Assembly (NCBI RefSeq): GCF_900094585.1
Contig: NZ_FMAG01000011.1
Location: forward strand, 62,001 to 126,000
Length of the DNA stretch: 64,000 nucleotides
Source of the DNA: Martinezella multihospitum
GTDB lineage: Bacteria > Pseudomonadota > Alphaproteobacteria > Rhizobiales > Rhizobiaceae
Direction: 5' to 3'
In this document: positions 42,767-54,255 of the stretch, piece after piece
How positions within the stretch are numbered: position 1 is the first letter of the stretch
Layout of the letters: each line of letters starts with the position of its first letter
Program-made: the position numbers and the translations under genes
Notes under the pieces: generated by a model
The model's input: the letters and a program-made list of their open reading frames with translations, nothing else
What the model was told of the DNA's origin: nothing
Database searches by the model: none

Positions 42767-43249
42767 TTAGTTCGGAACTGCCGAAACCTGAGCGCGGGCC
42801 TGTTCTTCGGCCATGCGCTGCGTAAACATCTGGGCAAAATCGATCGGGTCGATCATCAGCGGCGGGAAGCCGCCATTGCGCGTGACGTCGGCGATGATCT
42901 GGCGGGCGAACGGGAACAGCAGGCGCGGGCACTCGATGAAGAGCAGCGGCAGCATGTGTTCCTGCGGGAAGCCGGTGACGCGGAAGACGCCGCCATAGAC
43001 CAGCTCGGTGTGGAAGAGAACGCGCTCGCCATCCTTGGCTTCAGCGCTCAGCGTCAGCACCACGTCGAAATCGGAATCCGACAGCGGATTGGCGTTGACG
43101 TTCACATTGATATTGATGTCAGGAGCATTTTCCCGGGCCTGGAGCGAGCGCGGAGCACCCGGATTTTCAAAGGAAAGATCCTTGGTGTACTGAGCAAGGA
43201 TGCTGAGGCTCGGGCTGGCTGCACCGTTGCCGTTGGTCTCGTTGGCCAT
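42767..43249 (-). CDS. secB: protein-export chaperone SecB
   Basis: 160-residue tetrameric cytosolic chaperone keeping preproteins export-competent and delivering them to SecA. Family blocks ISILAQYTKDLSFENPGAP and the C-terminal LLFPFARQIIADVTRNGGFPPLMIDPIDF, followed by the Ala/Gln tail that contacts SecA. GAGGACACCCCC lies before ATG 43249. Downstream of fxsA on the same strand. Confidence 0.96.
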   Translation of the reverse strand: MANETNGNGAASPSLSILAQYTKDLSFENPGAPRSLQARENAPDININVNVNANPLSDSDFDVVLTLSAEAKDGERVLFHTELVYGGVFRVTGFPQEHMLPLLFIECPRLLFPFARQIIADVTRNGGFPPLMIDPIDFAQMFTQRMAEEQARAQVSAVPN

Positions 43250-43344
43250 GGGGGTGTCCTCTCACGTCTCGATGGGTGTCGCCATCTAGCATTTCGATCA
43301 GAGGCGCACAACCCTTATGGCTCCGGCGTGCTCGCGGCTGATCG

Positions 43345-43863
43345 CTAGTCTTCCAGCCGCTTTTGGTCGGACCACGGCGACTTGCGGTTCGGCTCGCGAT
43401 GGAAATCGCCTTCATCGAGATCGACGACGTTTCCGGGTTTGTTCGGCCGGCCTTGCGGTCCGGCGCCCGGGCCTTGTCCACGGCGGAACGCCCGCGAATT
43501 GCCGACGACGACGATACGCTTGCGCAAGACCTGCCAGGCGAGATCACGCACGGCCGGAATGAAGAGTAGCAATCCGATGATGTCGGAGATGAAGCCGGGC
43601 AGCATCAGGAAGAAGGCGGCAACGACGATCATGGCGCCATGCACCATCTCGCGGCCGGGATCGCCACCATTGCGGCTTTCGGCCGAGATGCGCTGAAGGA
43701 TGCCGATGCCCTGAATTCTCAAGAGAGCGGCACCAAGCAGCACACTGAGGATGACAAGCCCCAATGTCGCCCAGACGCCGATCATCTTTCCGACCACGAT
43801 GAATCCGGCGATTTCAGCCAGAGGCATCAGAAAAACGAAGATAGGAAGAAGTGATAGGCGCAT
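43345..43863 (-). CDS. fxsA: FxsA-family inner-membrane protein
   Basis: 172-residue membrane protein of the FxsA family (E. coli member suppresses F exclusion of phage T7 when overproduced). Hydrophobic segments at about 5-25, 30-48 and 75-100 with the conserved GALLIRxQG-like stretch LGAALLRIQGIGILQR and GFISDIIGLLLFIPAVR. The C-terminal tail is Pro/Gly/Arg-rich and cytosolic. Native role unknown. ATG 43863. Confidence 0.88.
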   Translation of the reverse strand: MRLSLLPIFVFLMPLAEIAGFIVVGKMIGVWATLGLVILSVLLGAALLRIQGIGILQRISAESRNGGDPGREMVHGAMIVVAAFFLMLPGFISDIIGLLLFIPAVRDLAWQVLRKRIVVVGNSRAFRRGQGPGAGPQGRPNKPGNVVDLDEGDFHREPNRKSPWSDQKRLED

Positions 43864-44009
43864 GTTACGGTGGTCCTGAGAGCGTGTTTCTTCGCGTAAG
43901 CGTTGGTTTCTCGCATATAATAAAGAAACTGGTCCGCTATTTGAATGATAGATCGATGCGGACTATATGGGGATTGATCTTTTAATTTTAACGGTGGTTC
44001 CGATACGAG

Positions 44010-44711
44010 ATGGGTGCAAACGACTTTGTGACGATCTTTTTCCTGGTGGCGGCGGTGCTGATCTTCTTTCAGTTGCGCAGCGTTCTCGGCCGCCGCACAG
44101 GGAATGAGAAGCCGCCGCGCGATCTCTACGGTTCCGCAGATCCGGCCAATGGCCCGACGCCGCCGGACGCCGGCAAGGTGGTGACCCTGCCGCGGCGCGA
44201 TGGCACCGAAGAGGAAGACCGTTTTGCCGCCATCGATGTGTTCACCCCGGCGGGCACGCCACTCAATGATTCGCTGCGCGAGCTGAACAATGCCGACCCT
44301 TCGTTCAACCCGAAGGAATTCGTCAACGGTGCCCGCATGGCCTATGAGATGATCGTCATGGCCTTTGCCGATGGCGATCGCAAGTCGTTGAAGGGGCTGT
44401 TGTCGCGTGAGGTCTATGAGGGCTTCGATGCCGCCATCGCCGATCGCGAAGCCAAGGGCGAGAAGGTCAAGTCGACCTTCGTCGGCATCGACAAGGCCGA
44501 TATCGTCACCGCCGAGATGAGGGGAACTGAAGCCTTCGTCTCCATGCGCATCGTCAGCCAGATGATCTCCGCCACCTATGACAAGGCTGGCACCTTGATT
44601 GATGGCGATGCGGAAGCCGTGGCTGAGGTCAGCGATCTCTGGACCTTCTCCCGCGACACGCGTTCGCGCGATCCGAACTGGAAACTCGTGGCGACCGAAT
44701 CGGAACAATGA
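44010..44711 (+). CDS. Tim44-like domain membrane-anchored protein
   Basis: 233-residue protein with an N-terminal membrane anchor (FVTIFFLVAAVLIFFQL), a Pro/Gly-rich linker and a C-terminal Tim44-like alpha/beta domain (about 95-230: NPKEFVNGARMAYEMIVMAFADGD, then the SEVSDLWTFSRD-type end). Bacterial Tim44-like proteins are proposed to act in membrane protein handling, but no reaction is known. Divergent from fxsA across 146 bases; its stop overlaps the mltA start by 4 bases (ATGA). Confidence 0.88.
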   Translation: MGANDFVTIFFLVAAVLIFFQLRSVLGRRTGNEKPPRDLYGSADPANGPTPPDAGKVVTLPRRDGTEEEDRFAAIDVFTPAGTPLNDSLRELNNADPSFNPKEFVNGARMAYEMIVMAFADGDRKSLKGLLSREVYEGFDAAIADREAKGEKVKSTFVGIDKADIVTAEMRGTEAFVSMRIVSQMISATYDKAGTLIDGDAEAVAEVSDLWTFSRDTRSRDPNWKLVATESEQ

Positions 44712-45826
44712 CGAGCCCATCGCAGGAATTCAGGCTGGAGCCGGCAACCTTCGCCGATCTGAAGGGCTGGGAGGACGACGATCCTTCCAGCCTTTTTCGC
44801 GCGATGAAGGACTGTCGAAATCATATCCGCGATGTGAAGCCTTATCGGACCGGCGCTGTCGGACTGACCGCCGATGATCTTCTGACGCTCCTCGATGCGG
44901 CAGAGGAAAGAGCGCCGCAGGACGCGACCGAAGCCCGCGCCTTCTTCGAAGAGCACTGCCAACCTTTCTTCATTCGCCGCGATGGGGATGCCAGCGGTTT
45001 CGTCACCGCCTTCTTCGAGCCCGAAATCGAAGTTTCTGCGGCGCCGGACGAAACCTATCGCTATCCCTTCTATCGCCGTCCGGACGATCTGATCGATCTC
45101 GACGATGGCAATCGGCCCTCGGAACTCGACCCGTCCTATATGTTCGGACGGCTGCAAGACGGGGTCATTTCCGCCTATCCCGATCGCGGCGAGATCGATC
45201 GTGGTTATCTCAACGGCAAGGGGCTGGAGATCGCCTGGGCAAAATCCAAGGTCGATGTCTTCTTCGTGCATGTGCAGGGTGCGGCGCGCCTGCGCTATCC
45301 GGACGGGCGCCTCGGCCGCATCACCTATGCCGCCAAGGCCGGTCATCCCTTCTGGGCCGTCGGGCGTTTGCTGATCGACCGTGGGCTGCTGGATCGCGCG
45401 ACGATCTCCATGCAGACGATCCGTGACTGGCTCTACGCTAACCCGGATCAGGTCGACGAAGTCCTCTCACACAATCGGTCCTATATCTTCTTCCGCGAGG
45501 CCGACGTCAGCGATCCGGCCCTGGGGCCGATTGCAGCCGCGAAGGTGCCGTTGGTATCGGGTCGCTCCCTTGCGGTCGATCGGCTGATCCACACCTTCGG
45601 CTTCCCCTTCTTCATTCGGTCGGAAAGCCTGACGCATCTCGATGCCGGCAAGCCTTTTGCGCGGCTCATGCTAGCTCTCGATACGGGCTCCGCCATCGTC
45701 GGGCCGGCGCGCGGGGATATCTTTACCGGTTCGGGTTACGATGCAGGTGAGCTCGCCGGTACCGTGCGCAATGACGCCGATTTTTATGTACTTATTCCAA
45801 AGGCGGCGGCGCAGAGGTTCGGCTGA
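44708..45826 (+). CDS. mltA: membrane-bound lytic murein transglycosylase A family
   Basis: 372-residue MltA protein with a barwin-like/3D domain, cleaving peptidoglycan glycan strands. Substrate-channel motif VTAFFEPEIEVSAAPDETYRYPFYRRP, the insert ending VHVQGAARLRYPDGRLGRITYAAKAGHPFWAVGRLL, and the 3D-domain catalytic Asp near DTGSAIVGPARGDIFTGSG. No convincing signal peptide at the chosen ATG (coupled ATGA with the preceding gene), which is odd for a periplasmic enzyme; rhizobial relatives share this. Confidence 0.9.
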   Translation: MTSPSQEFRLEPATFADLKGWEDDDPSSLFRAMKDCRNHIRDVKPYRTGAVGLTADDLLTLLDAAEERAPQDATEARAFFEEHCQPFFIRRDGDASGFVTAFFEPEIEVSAAPDETYRYPFYRRPDDLIDLDDGNRPSELDPSYMFGRLQDGVISAYPDRGEIDRGYLNGKGLEIAWAKSKVDVFFVHVQGAARLRYPDGRLGRITYAAKAGHPFWAVGRLLIDRGLLDRATISMQTIRDWLYANPDQVDEVLSHNRSYIFFREADVSDPALGPIAAAKVPLVSGRSLAVDRLIHTFGFPFFIRSESLTHLDAGKPFARLMLALDTGSAIVGPARGDIFTGSGYDAGELAGTVRNDADFYVLIPKAAAQRFG

Positions 45827-46410
45827 TGGCCCCGGAACGGCAGAATAAGGATCGAAAGCTCAGCGCGGAGGATCGCATCCTCTGGGGCAAGGTCGCCAAG
45901 AGCACGCGCCCCATGCCTGGCCGGATGGCCGATATCGAGGCTTTCGAAGCCGCACTGCAGGCGGAAGCCGAAATTGAAGAAAGCGCCCGCGCCGCAAAGA
46001 CGAAGCCAGTGCCTGCCTCGACCGAAACGCAGGAACCCCCTGCGCCGGTCAAGCAGCCCGCCGGCCGTCATCATCCGCTGGAGCGTCCCGTCAAGCGCAA
46101 GATCGCCAAGGGCCATTTGGCGCTTGAGGCCAGGATTGACCTTCACGGCCTCATCCAGAGCGAGGCCCATGGCATGCTTCTGGATTTCCTGTTGCGCGCC
46201 CATAGCCGCGGCCTTCGCCATGTGCTCGTCATAACAGGCAAGGGCAGCTCGATGGGCAGCGAGGGAGCCTTGAAACGCGCCGTGCCGCTCTGGTTCTCCA
46301 AGCCCGAGTTCCGCTTTCTGATTTCTTCTTACGAGACGGCGGCGCAGCATCATGGCGGCGAGGGCGCGCTCTATATCCGCCTGTCGCGGCTGAAGGGGGA
46401 GAGGCTTTGA
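45826..46410 (+). CDS. Smr-domain protein
   Basis: 194-residue protein with a C-terminal Smr (small MutS-related) domain: DLHGLIQSEAHGMLLDFLLRAHSRGLRHVLVITGKGSS, then the KRAVPLWF and HGGEGALYIRL ends. Smr domains are nucleases or nucleic-acid binders in MutS2 and stand-alone proteins. The N-terminal 80 residues are charged and probably disordered. Its ATG overlaps the mltA stop by one base. Confidence 0.9.
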   Translation: MAPERQNKDRKLSAEDRILWGKVAKSTRPMPGRMADIEAFEAALQAEAEIEESARAAKTKPVPASTETQEPPAPVKQPAGRHHPLERPVKRKIAKGHLALEARIDLHGLIQSEAHGMLLDFLLRAHSRGLRHVLVITGKGSSMGSEGALKRAVPLWFSKPEFRFLISSYETAAQHHGGEGALYIRLSRLKGERL

Positions 46411-46772
46411 CCCCGTTCGGCGAAGCGGTGCGAAAATTGCGATTGCGCAAGGGCGTCTCGCAAAAGCAGATGGCGGCCGCCCTCAATGTGACTCCGGCTT
46501 ATTTATCCGCCTTAGAACACGGAAAGCGTGGTCTGCCGACCTTCGATCTCCTGCAGCGCATCGCCGGCTATTTCAACATCATCTGGGATGAGGCCGAGGA
46601 ATTGTTCCTGCTGGCGCGGTTTTCCGACCCGCGCGTCGTCGTTGATACCTCTGGGCTTTCGCCGGAATATACGGCCTTCGTCAACCACTTGGCAGTCAAG
46701 ATCCGCAGCCTTGACGCGGCAACAGTCCGCGAGCTATCCCGAGTTCTCGAAAATGCCGGAAAAACCGGCTGA
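46407..46772 (+). CDS. XRE-family helix-turn-helix regulator
   Basis: 121-residue Cro/C1-type DNA-binding protein. Helix-turn-helix FGEAVRKLRLRKGVSQKQMAAALNVTPAYLSALEHGKRGLPTFDLLQRIAGYF (about 4-56) is followed by a short C-terminal helical domain without a sensor motif. Start is TTG 46407, forming TTGA with the Smr stop, after GGGGGAGAGG. It sits 148 bases upstream of gyrB. Targets unknown; autoregulation or gyrB control is speculative. Confidence 0.88.
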   Translation: MTPFGEAVRKLRLRKGVSQKQMAAALNVTPAYLSALEHGKRGLPTFDLLQRIAGYFNIIWDEAEELFLLARFSDPRVVVDTSGLSPEYTAFVNHLAVKIRSLDAATVRELSRVLENAGKTG

Positions 46773-46920
46773 AAAGCGCCTTAATCCCCTGTTTTATACC
46801 TGATTTCGGGGCCTTCCGTTTGGAAGTTCAGGGTGAAACATCCTATATTCAGGCTAGGAAAAACCGCTGATTCGCCAGGAATCTGCGATATTCTCTAAAC
46901 GCTGGAAAGACTTCAATAAA

Positions 46921-49350
<2,430 letters not shown>

Positions 49351-49366
49351 TTGCTCGAAGCAGACA

Positions 49367-49408
49367 CAAAAAGGGCCCGCCGGATAGTTTCGGCGGGCTC
49401 TTCTTTTT
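49367..49408. terminator. intrinsic terminator, gyrB / nitroreductase
   Basis: GGGCCCGCCG (49373-49382) pairs with CGGCGGGCTC (49391-49400) with A runs before and TTCTTTTTTA after, 20 bases past gyrB. The A run makes it usable from the convergent gene too. Confidence 0.85.
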
Positions 49409-49414
49409 TATCAA

Positions 49415-50014
49415 TTACTTGGCGATGAAAGTGCCGTTGAAGGCGAGCCCGGAAAGCGGATTGCGCTGGCTCGGGACTTCGCGCTCGCGCAGCTTTTCCG
49501 GAAGCTGGTTCTTGTCGCCGATCTTGCCGATCGCGACGGCAGCCTCGACGCGGAATCCGTCGGGAATGCCGAGCACTTCATAGGATTTCTCGACATGAAA
49601 GCCGGTCATGCCGTGGGCTTCATAGCCGGCTAGATGTGCCTGGATCGCCAGGAAACCCCAGGCCGTTCCGGCGTCGAAGGAATGGCTGTAGCTGGGCTTC
49701 TGTTCGGCTGAGCCGAGCTCGCCACTGTGGGTGCGGGAGATGACGAAAAGCAGAGCAGCTGCGGATTTCACCCAACCTTGGTTGAACTCCACCAGAACGC
49801 TGAGGAACCGGTCCCAATGTTCCGAGCCGCGCAGCGTATAAAGGAAGCGCCAGGGCTGCAGGTTCGAGGCGGAGGGTGCCCAATGGGCCGCTTCCAGAAT
49901 GGTCAGCAGATCCTGTTCCGGCATGGTCTCGTTGGAGAAGGCGCGCGGCGACCAGCGGTCGAGAAAGAGCTTGTCGATCGGATATTGGGATTCGCGGCTG
50001 TTGCTTGATGTCAT
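49415..50014 (-). CDS. nitroreductase-family FMN protein
   Basis: 199-residue NAD(P)H/FMN-dependent oxidoreductase of the nitroreductase superfamily. FMN-binding start RWSPRAFSNETMPEQDLLTILEAAHWAPSASNLQPWRFLYTLRG, then FDAGTAWGFLAIQAHLAGYEAHGMTGF and C-terminal REREVPSQRNPLSGLAF. Substrate cannot be predicted (nitroaromatics, quinones or flavin). ATG 50014; GGAAAGAAG stands just upstream. Single gene convergent with gyrB. Confidence 0.9.
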   Translation of the reverse strand: MTSSNSRESQYPIDKLFLDRWSPRAFSNETMPEQDLLTILEAAHWAPSASNLQPWRFLYTLRGSEHWDRFLSVLVEFNQGWVKSAAALLFVISRTHSGELGSAEQKPSYSHSFDAGTAWGFLAIQAHLAGYEAHGMTGFHVEKSYEVLGIPDGFRVEAAVAIGKIGDKNQLPEKLREREVPSQRNPLSGLAFNGTFIAK

Positions 50015-50094
50015 GAGGGCTTCTTTCCTTGGAGATGATCGGCCGCGGGCGGTCGAAACCGGCCGTTGGCTGGTTATAAATAGAGGATGCGAAC

Positions 50095-50385
50095 TTAAAC
50101 TCGGGCTGTCCAGCTCACATCGAGTTCCTCGCGGAAAGCGAAGCGCTTGAGGTGTTCGGCGACGACGTTCTGCATGCGCTCGAGGTCTTCGGGCTTCTCG
50201 ACCGTCAGCGTCATGACGAGGTTGCCGGGCTCGGCCGCCAGATCGAGGAGGTTTTCCGGGCTGAAGGGCACCTTGCCGACAGCCGCGTCGAATTCCACGC
50301 TGAAGCGATGGCTCCAGTGCTTGCAGAGCTGCTGGAGATAGCGGCTGGCATGGTCGGTTTTAACGTTGGAAACGGATGTCGCCAT
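50095..50385 (-). CDS. DUF2218 family protein
   Basis: 96-residue cytosolic protein matching the DUF2218 pattern: H-A-S-R-Y-LQQLCKHWSHRF at the start, PGNLVMTLTVEKPEDLERMQNVVAEHLKRFAFREEL at the end. Relatives from other bacteria sit by iron-uptake or siderophore genes, but there is no such neighbour here. Function unknown. Divergent from the glutathionyl-hydroquinone reductase gene. Confidence 0.85.
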   Translation of the reverse strand: MATSVSNVKTDHASRYLQQLCKHWSHRFSVEFDAAVGKVPFSPENLLDLAAEPGNLVMTLTVEKPEDLERMQNVVAEHLKRFAFREELDVSWTARV

Positions 50386-50546
50386 GGGATTTGTCCGATA
50401 AAGCTGATCGCAAACGCATCATTGCATACATAGAGGCATCCGCATTCGCCAGGTAGACAGTCTGTTTCAAGTTTGCGTTATTCCAGTGAAATTCTGTTCC
50501 GCTATGCTGAGAGTCTATAGGAACGTGTGCGAGCGGAGACAGAGCC

Positions 50547-51500
50547 TTGCTGGTGAACGGAAAGTGGACTGAGGATTGGCAGCCGGTCCAGGCCAAGGAT
50601 GAAAAGGGCGGCTTTGTTCGCCAGATTTCCAGTTTCCGCAATTGGGTGACGCCGGATGGCAAGGCAGGGCCGACGGGCGAGGGCGGGTTCAAGGCGGAAG
50701 CCGGCCGCTATCACCTCTATGTCGCGCTGATCTGCCCCTGGGCGTCGCGCACGCTGATCGGCCGCAAGCTGAAGGGCTTGGAAGAGGTCATTTCCGTTTC
50801 CGTCGTCGAACCCGTGCTCTCCAAGCAGGGCTGGCGGTTCGGCGATTATCCCGGTGCCACGAACGACCCGATCAACGGCGCCGCCTACATGCACGAGATC
50901 TACACGAAGGCCGATCTTCACTTCACCGGCCGCGCCACAGTGCCGGTTCTGTGGGACAAGCAGAAGAGTACGATCGTCAACAACGAGTCGTCAGATATCC
51001 TGCGCATGCTGAATGACGGCTTTGGCGATCTCGCCCGCAACGACATCGATCTTTATCCGGCGGGCAAGCGCGACGATATCGACAGTTTCAATGCCCGGAT
51101 CTATCCCGCTCTCAACAATGGTGTCTATCGCACCGGCTTTGCCACGACGCAGATCGCCTACGAAGAAGCTTTCAACGAGGTGTTCGAATGCCTCGATCGG
51201 CTTGAGACGGAGCTGGAAGGCAAGGATTTCTTTTTTGCTAGCAATCCCACGGAAAGCGATATCAGGCTGTTCGTCACCCTCGTCCGTTTCGACGTCGCCT
51301 ATCACGGCCTGTTCAAATGCAATCTCCGCCGGTTGTCAGATTACGCCAACCTTCAGTCTTTTTGCCGCCGCATGCTCGATTGGCCAGGTATTGCCGAAAC
51401 CGTCAACTTCGATCATATCAAGCGCGGCTACTACTCGATTTCGTCGCTGAACCCCACTGGCATCGTGCCGCTCGGACCGGCGCTAGACGAGCTGTTCTGA
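50547..51500 (+). CDS. glutathionyl-hydroquinone reductase (Xi-class GST)
   Basis: 317-residue Omega-like/Xi-class glutathione transferase (YqjG/EcM4/PcpF relatives), reducing glutathionyl-hydroquinones. Catalytic Cys63 in ALICPWASRTLIGRKLKGLE, WDKQKSTIVNNESSDILRML GSH-binding block, and the C-terminal FVTLVRFDVAYHGLFKCNLRRLSDYANL. Start is TTG 50547 with GGAGACAG upstream; GTG 50553 is an alternative. Cytosolic. Monocistronic. Confidence 0.9.
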   Translation: MLVNGKWTEDWQPVQAKDEKGGFVRQISSFRNWVTPDGKAGPTGEGGFKAEAGRYHLYVALICPWASRTLIGRKLKGLEEVISVSVVEPVLSKQGWRFGDYPGATNDPINGAAYMHEIYTKADLHFTGRATVPVLWDKQKSTIVNNESSDILRMLNDGFGDLARNDIDLYPAGKRDDIDSFNARIYPALNNGVYRTGFATTQIAYEEAFNEVFECLDRLETELEGKDFFFASNPTESDIRLFVTLVRFDVAYHGLFKCNLRRLSDYANLQSFCRRMLDWPGIAETVNFDHIKRGYYSISSLNPTGIVPLGPALDELF

Positions 51501-51564
51501 TACTCGACCACATGCCGAAACCGGTCTAAGGTCCGCCTCGTTCGATGGAACAGGGAGGATAATC

Positions 51565-52983
51565 ATGAACTGGGAAGAGTTCCGGCAATGGTCGGAGAAA
51601 GCGGCAAATTGGGGCGCGGATTACCGCGCGTCGCTTCGCGACAGGCCGGTACGGGCGAAGATGGCGCCGGGCGAAATATCGGCGCATATTGCCGACTCCC
51701 CACCGGAATCGGGCGAAGCCATGGAGGATATCTTCAAGGATTTCGAGGATATCCTCGTTCCCGGTATGACGCATTGGCAGCATCCCCGCTTCTTCGCTTA
51801 CTTCCCAGCCAATGCAGCCCCAGTCTCGGTGGTCGCCGAATATCTGGTCAGCGCCATCGCCGCCCAATGCATGCTCTGGCAGACATCGCCGTCTGCCACC
51901 GAGCTTGAAACGAAAGTGGTCGATTGGCTGCGCCAGGCGCTCGGCCTGCCGGACACATTCAGCGGCGTCATCCAGGACTCGGCCTCGACCGCAACTCTTG
52001 CCGCCGTATTGGTGATGCGCGAGAGAGCATTGGACTGGCAGGGCAACAGCCGTGGTCTTGCCGTCAACAAGGCGGTGCGCATCTATTCGACCGACCAGGT
52101 TCACACCTCCATCGACCGCGCGATCTGGATCGCCGGTGTCGGCGACGAGAATCTGGTGCGCATTCCCTCTGCCAGTCCCAACAAGGCCATGGACCCGCAG
52201 GCCCTTGCCGCCGCCATCGAGCGTGATCGCGCTGCCGGGCTGCTGCCGGCCGGCGTCATCGCCTGCGTTGGCGGCACCAGCGTCGGCGCCTGTGACGATA
52301 TCGCCGCTGTTGTCGAAGTGGCGCATGCGCACGGGCTCTACGTCCATGTCGATGCTGCCTGGGCTGGCTCGGCGATGATCTGCCCGGAATTCCGCGACCT
52401 CTGGAAAGGCGTGGAGCAAGCCGATTCCGTCGTCTTCAACCCGCATAAATGGCTCGGCGCGCAGTTCGATTGCTCAGTCCAGTTCGTTCGTGAACCGGAA
52501 ATGCTGGTGCGCACGCTGGCGATCCAGCCCGAATATCTGCGCACGCATGGGCATGACGGCATCATCAACTATTCGGAATGGTCGGTGCCGCTCGGCCGCC
52601 GCTTCCGCGCGCTGAAGCTCTGGTTCCTGCTGCGCTATCACGGGTTGAAAGGCTTGCGCACGATGATCCGCAACCATGTTGTCTGGTCGCAGAATCTGGC
52701 TAAGCGCCTGGCTGCAGAGCCCGATTTTGAAATTGTCACTGAGCCGTTCCTGTCGCTGTTTTCCTTCGATCACAAGGCGCCCGAGGGTGTCGATCAGGAA
52801 AGCCATACCCAGCGCCTGCTGACCGCGATCAACAATGACGGCCGCATCTATCTGACGCAGACCCGCGTCGGCGGCCGGCTGGTCATCCGCTTCCAGGCCG
52901 GTCAGTTCGAGGCGACGGCTGATGATATCGATACAGCCTTCGACGTCATCGTCGAAATCGCGAGATCATTATCTCCGAGTTAG
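51565..52983 (+). CDS. PLP-dependent group II amino-acid decarboxylase
   Basis: 472-residue decarboxylase of the aromatic-L-amino-acid/DOPA/tryptophan type. HPRFFAYFPANAAPVSVVAEYLVSAIAAQCMLWQTSPSATELE start matches AADC enzymes; PLP Lys is residue 295 in NPHKWLGAQFDCS; HVDAAWAGSAMICPEFR carries the Asp holding the pyridine nitrogen. GGGAGGATAATC before ATG 51565 is a strong ribosome-binding site. Likely product is an aromatic amine, the exact substrate being unproven. Confidence 0.9.
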   Translation: MNWEEFRQWSEKAANWGADYRASLRDRPVRAKMAPGEISAHIADSPPESGEAMEDIFKDFEDILVPGMTHWQHPRFFAYFPANAAPVSVVAEYLVSAIAAQCMLWQTSPSATELETKVVDWLRQALGLPDTFSGVIQDSASTATLAAVLVMRERALDWQGNSRGLAVNKAVRIYSTDQVHTSIDRAIWIAGVGDENLVRIPSASPNKAMDPQALAAAIERDRAAGLLPAGVIACVGGTSVGACDDIAAVVEVAHAHGLYVHVDAAWAGSAMICPEFRDLWKGVEQADSVVFNPHKWLGAQFDCSVQFVREPEMLVRTLAIQPEYLRTHGHDGIINYSEWSVPLGRRFRALKLWFLLRYHGLKGLRTMIRNHVVWSQNLAKRLAAEPDFEIVTEPFLSLFSFDHKAPEGVDQESHTQRLLTAINNDGRIYLTQTRVGGRLVIRFQAGQFEATADDIDTAFDVIVEIARSLSPS

Positions 52984-53115
52984 AAACGCTGTTTTTCCGG
53001 CACGGAGGACCGAGCCATGCTAGGCTCCCTAAAATCGATTGGTGACACTGGTGAATAACTCGTTCATATGTGGTGATATCAAATTCATCTTTGAAAATGC
53101 AGGGAAGGAAAATCC

Positions 53116-53958
53116 ATGAAACTGTTGCGTGTTGGCGAAGTCGGCAAGGAAAAGCCGGCGCTTCTCGATAGCGACGGCAAGATCCGCGATCTCTCCGCCC
53201 ATGTCGCCGATATCGGCGGCGAGGCGATTTCGCCCGCAGGTCTTGCGAAGATCGCGGCCCTCGATCCGAAGAGCCTGCCCGAGCTGGCCGAAGGCCGCCT
53301 CGGCGCCTGCGTTGCCGGCACCGGCAAGTTCATCTGCATCGGTTTGAACTTCTCGGACCACGCCGCCGAAACCGGCGCCACCGTGCCGCCGGAGCCGATT
53401 ATCTTCATGAAGGCAAGCTCGGCCATCGTCGGCCCGAACGACAACGTGCTGATCCCGCGCGGCTCTGAAAAGACCGACTGGGAAGTCGAGCTTGGCGTCG
53501 TCATCGGCAAGACGGCAAAATATGTCAGCGAAGCCGATGCGCTTGATTATGTCGCCGGTTACTGCGTCTCGCACGACGTCTCCGAGCGCGCCTTCCAGAC
53601 CGAGCGTTCCGGACAGTGGACCAAGGGCAAGTCCTGCGACACCTTCGGCCCGATCGGCCCCTGGCTCGTCACCAAGGATGAGGTTGCTGATCCGCAGAAC
53701 CTCGGTATGTGGCTGAAGGTCAACGGCAAGACGATGCAGAACGGCTCGACCAAGACCATGGTCTATGGCGTTGCCTACCTCGTCTCCTATCTCAGCCAGT
53801 TCATGTCGCTGCATCCGGGCGACGTCATCTCCACCGGCACGCCTCCCGGCGTCGGCATGGGCATGAAGCCGCCGCAGTATCTGAAGCCGGGCGATATCGT
53901 TGAGCTCGGCATGGAAGGCCTGGGCACGCAGAAGCAGACCTTCCTGGCCGACGCGTAA
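53116..53958 (+). CDS. fumarylacetoacetate hydrolase-family protein
   Basis: 280-residue FAH superfamily enzyme cleaving or hydrating a 3-oxo acid with a divalent metal. Metal ligands are in EPIIFMKASSAIVGPNDNVLIPRGSEKTDWEVELGVVIGK (Glu, Glu, Asp) and the SHDVSERAFQ active-site His loop; FGPIGPWLVTKDEV and ISTGTPPGVGMGMKPPQYLKPGD follow. Most like 2-hydroxyhepta-diene-dioate isomerase/ureidoglycolate-lyase-like members; exact reaction uncertain. AAGGAAA precedes ATG 53116. Confidence 0.9.
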   Translation: MKLLRVGEVGKEKPALLDSDGKIRDLSAHVADIGGEAISPAGLAKIAALDPKSLPELAEGRLGACVAGTGKFICIGLNFSDHAAETGATVPPEPIIFMKASSAIVGPNDNVLIPRGSEKTDWEVELGVVIGKTAKYVSEADALDYVAGYCVSHDVSERAFQTERSGQWTKGKSCDTFGPIGPWLVTKDEVADPQNLGMWLKVNGKTMQNGSTKTMVYGVAYLVSYLSQFMSLHPGDVISTGTPPGVGMGMKPPQYLKPGDIVELGMEGLGTQKQTFLADA

Positions 53959-54004
53959 GGCGTGCGAAGCTCAGGAACTTTAACTTTTTGAGATCATTGT
54001 TGAT

Positions 54005-54032
54005 GCCGGAGAAGCGATTCTCCGGCGTTTTT
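54005..54032 (+). terminator. intrinsic terminator after FAH-family gene
   Basis: GCCGGAGA (54005-54012) and TCTCCGGC (54019-54026) with a 6-base loop and GTTTTTT following. 46 bases after the stop. The rest of the gap to 54255 contains one diffuse repeat-like stretch (54102-54135, AGGATGA / TCATCCT arms with a TGAGGTGCG block as in family A) and nothing else I can name. Confidence 0.8.
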
Positions 54033-54255
54033 TATAGGAAGAATCGGCAGTGGTTATGTTGCTCTGCAGCAAAAGCTGCTAGGCTAAATAGTAAGACTTA
54101 AAGGATGAGGTGCGCAGAGGAGCCGCGATCATCCTGCTGCATAGCGCGACTGGAGAAGCGCCGCAGCTAAGGTAGCGACACGCAAGGCGCATGCATTTCA
54201 ATGATTTAGGTGATTTGCGCGTTCGCATACCGCATCACGAAAGGTAAAGCCCCCC

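Noticed and set aside
44126..44338. Short minus-strand frame over the Tim44-like gene
   Set aside because: Shadow frame without ribosome-binding site or conserved motif.
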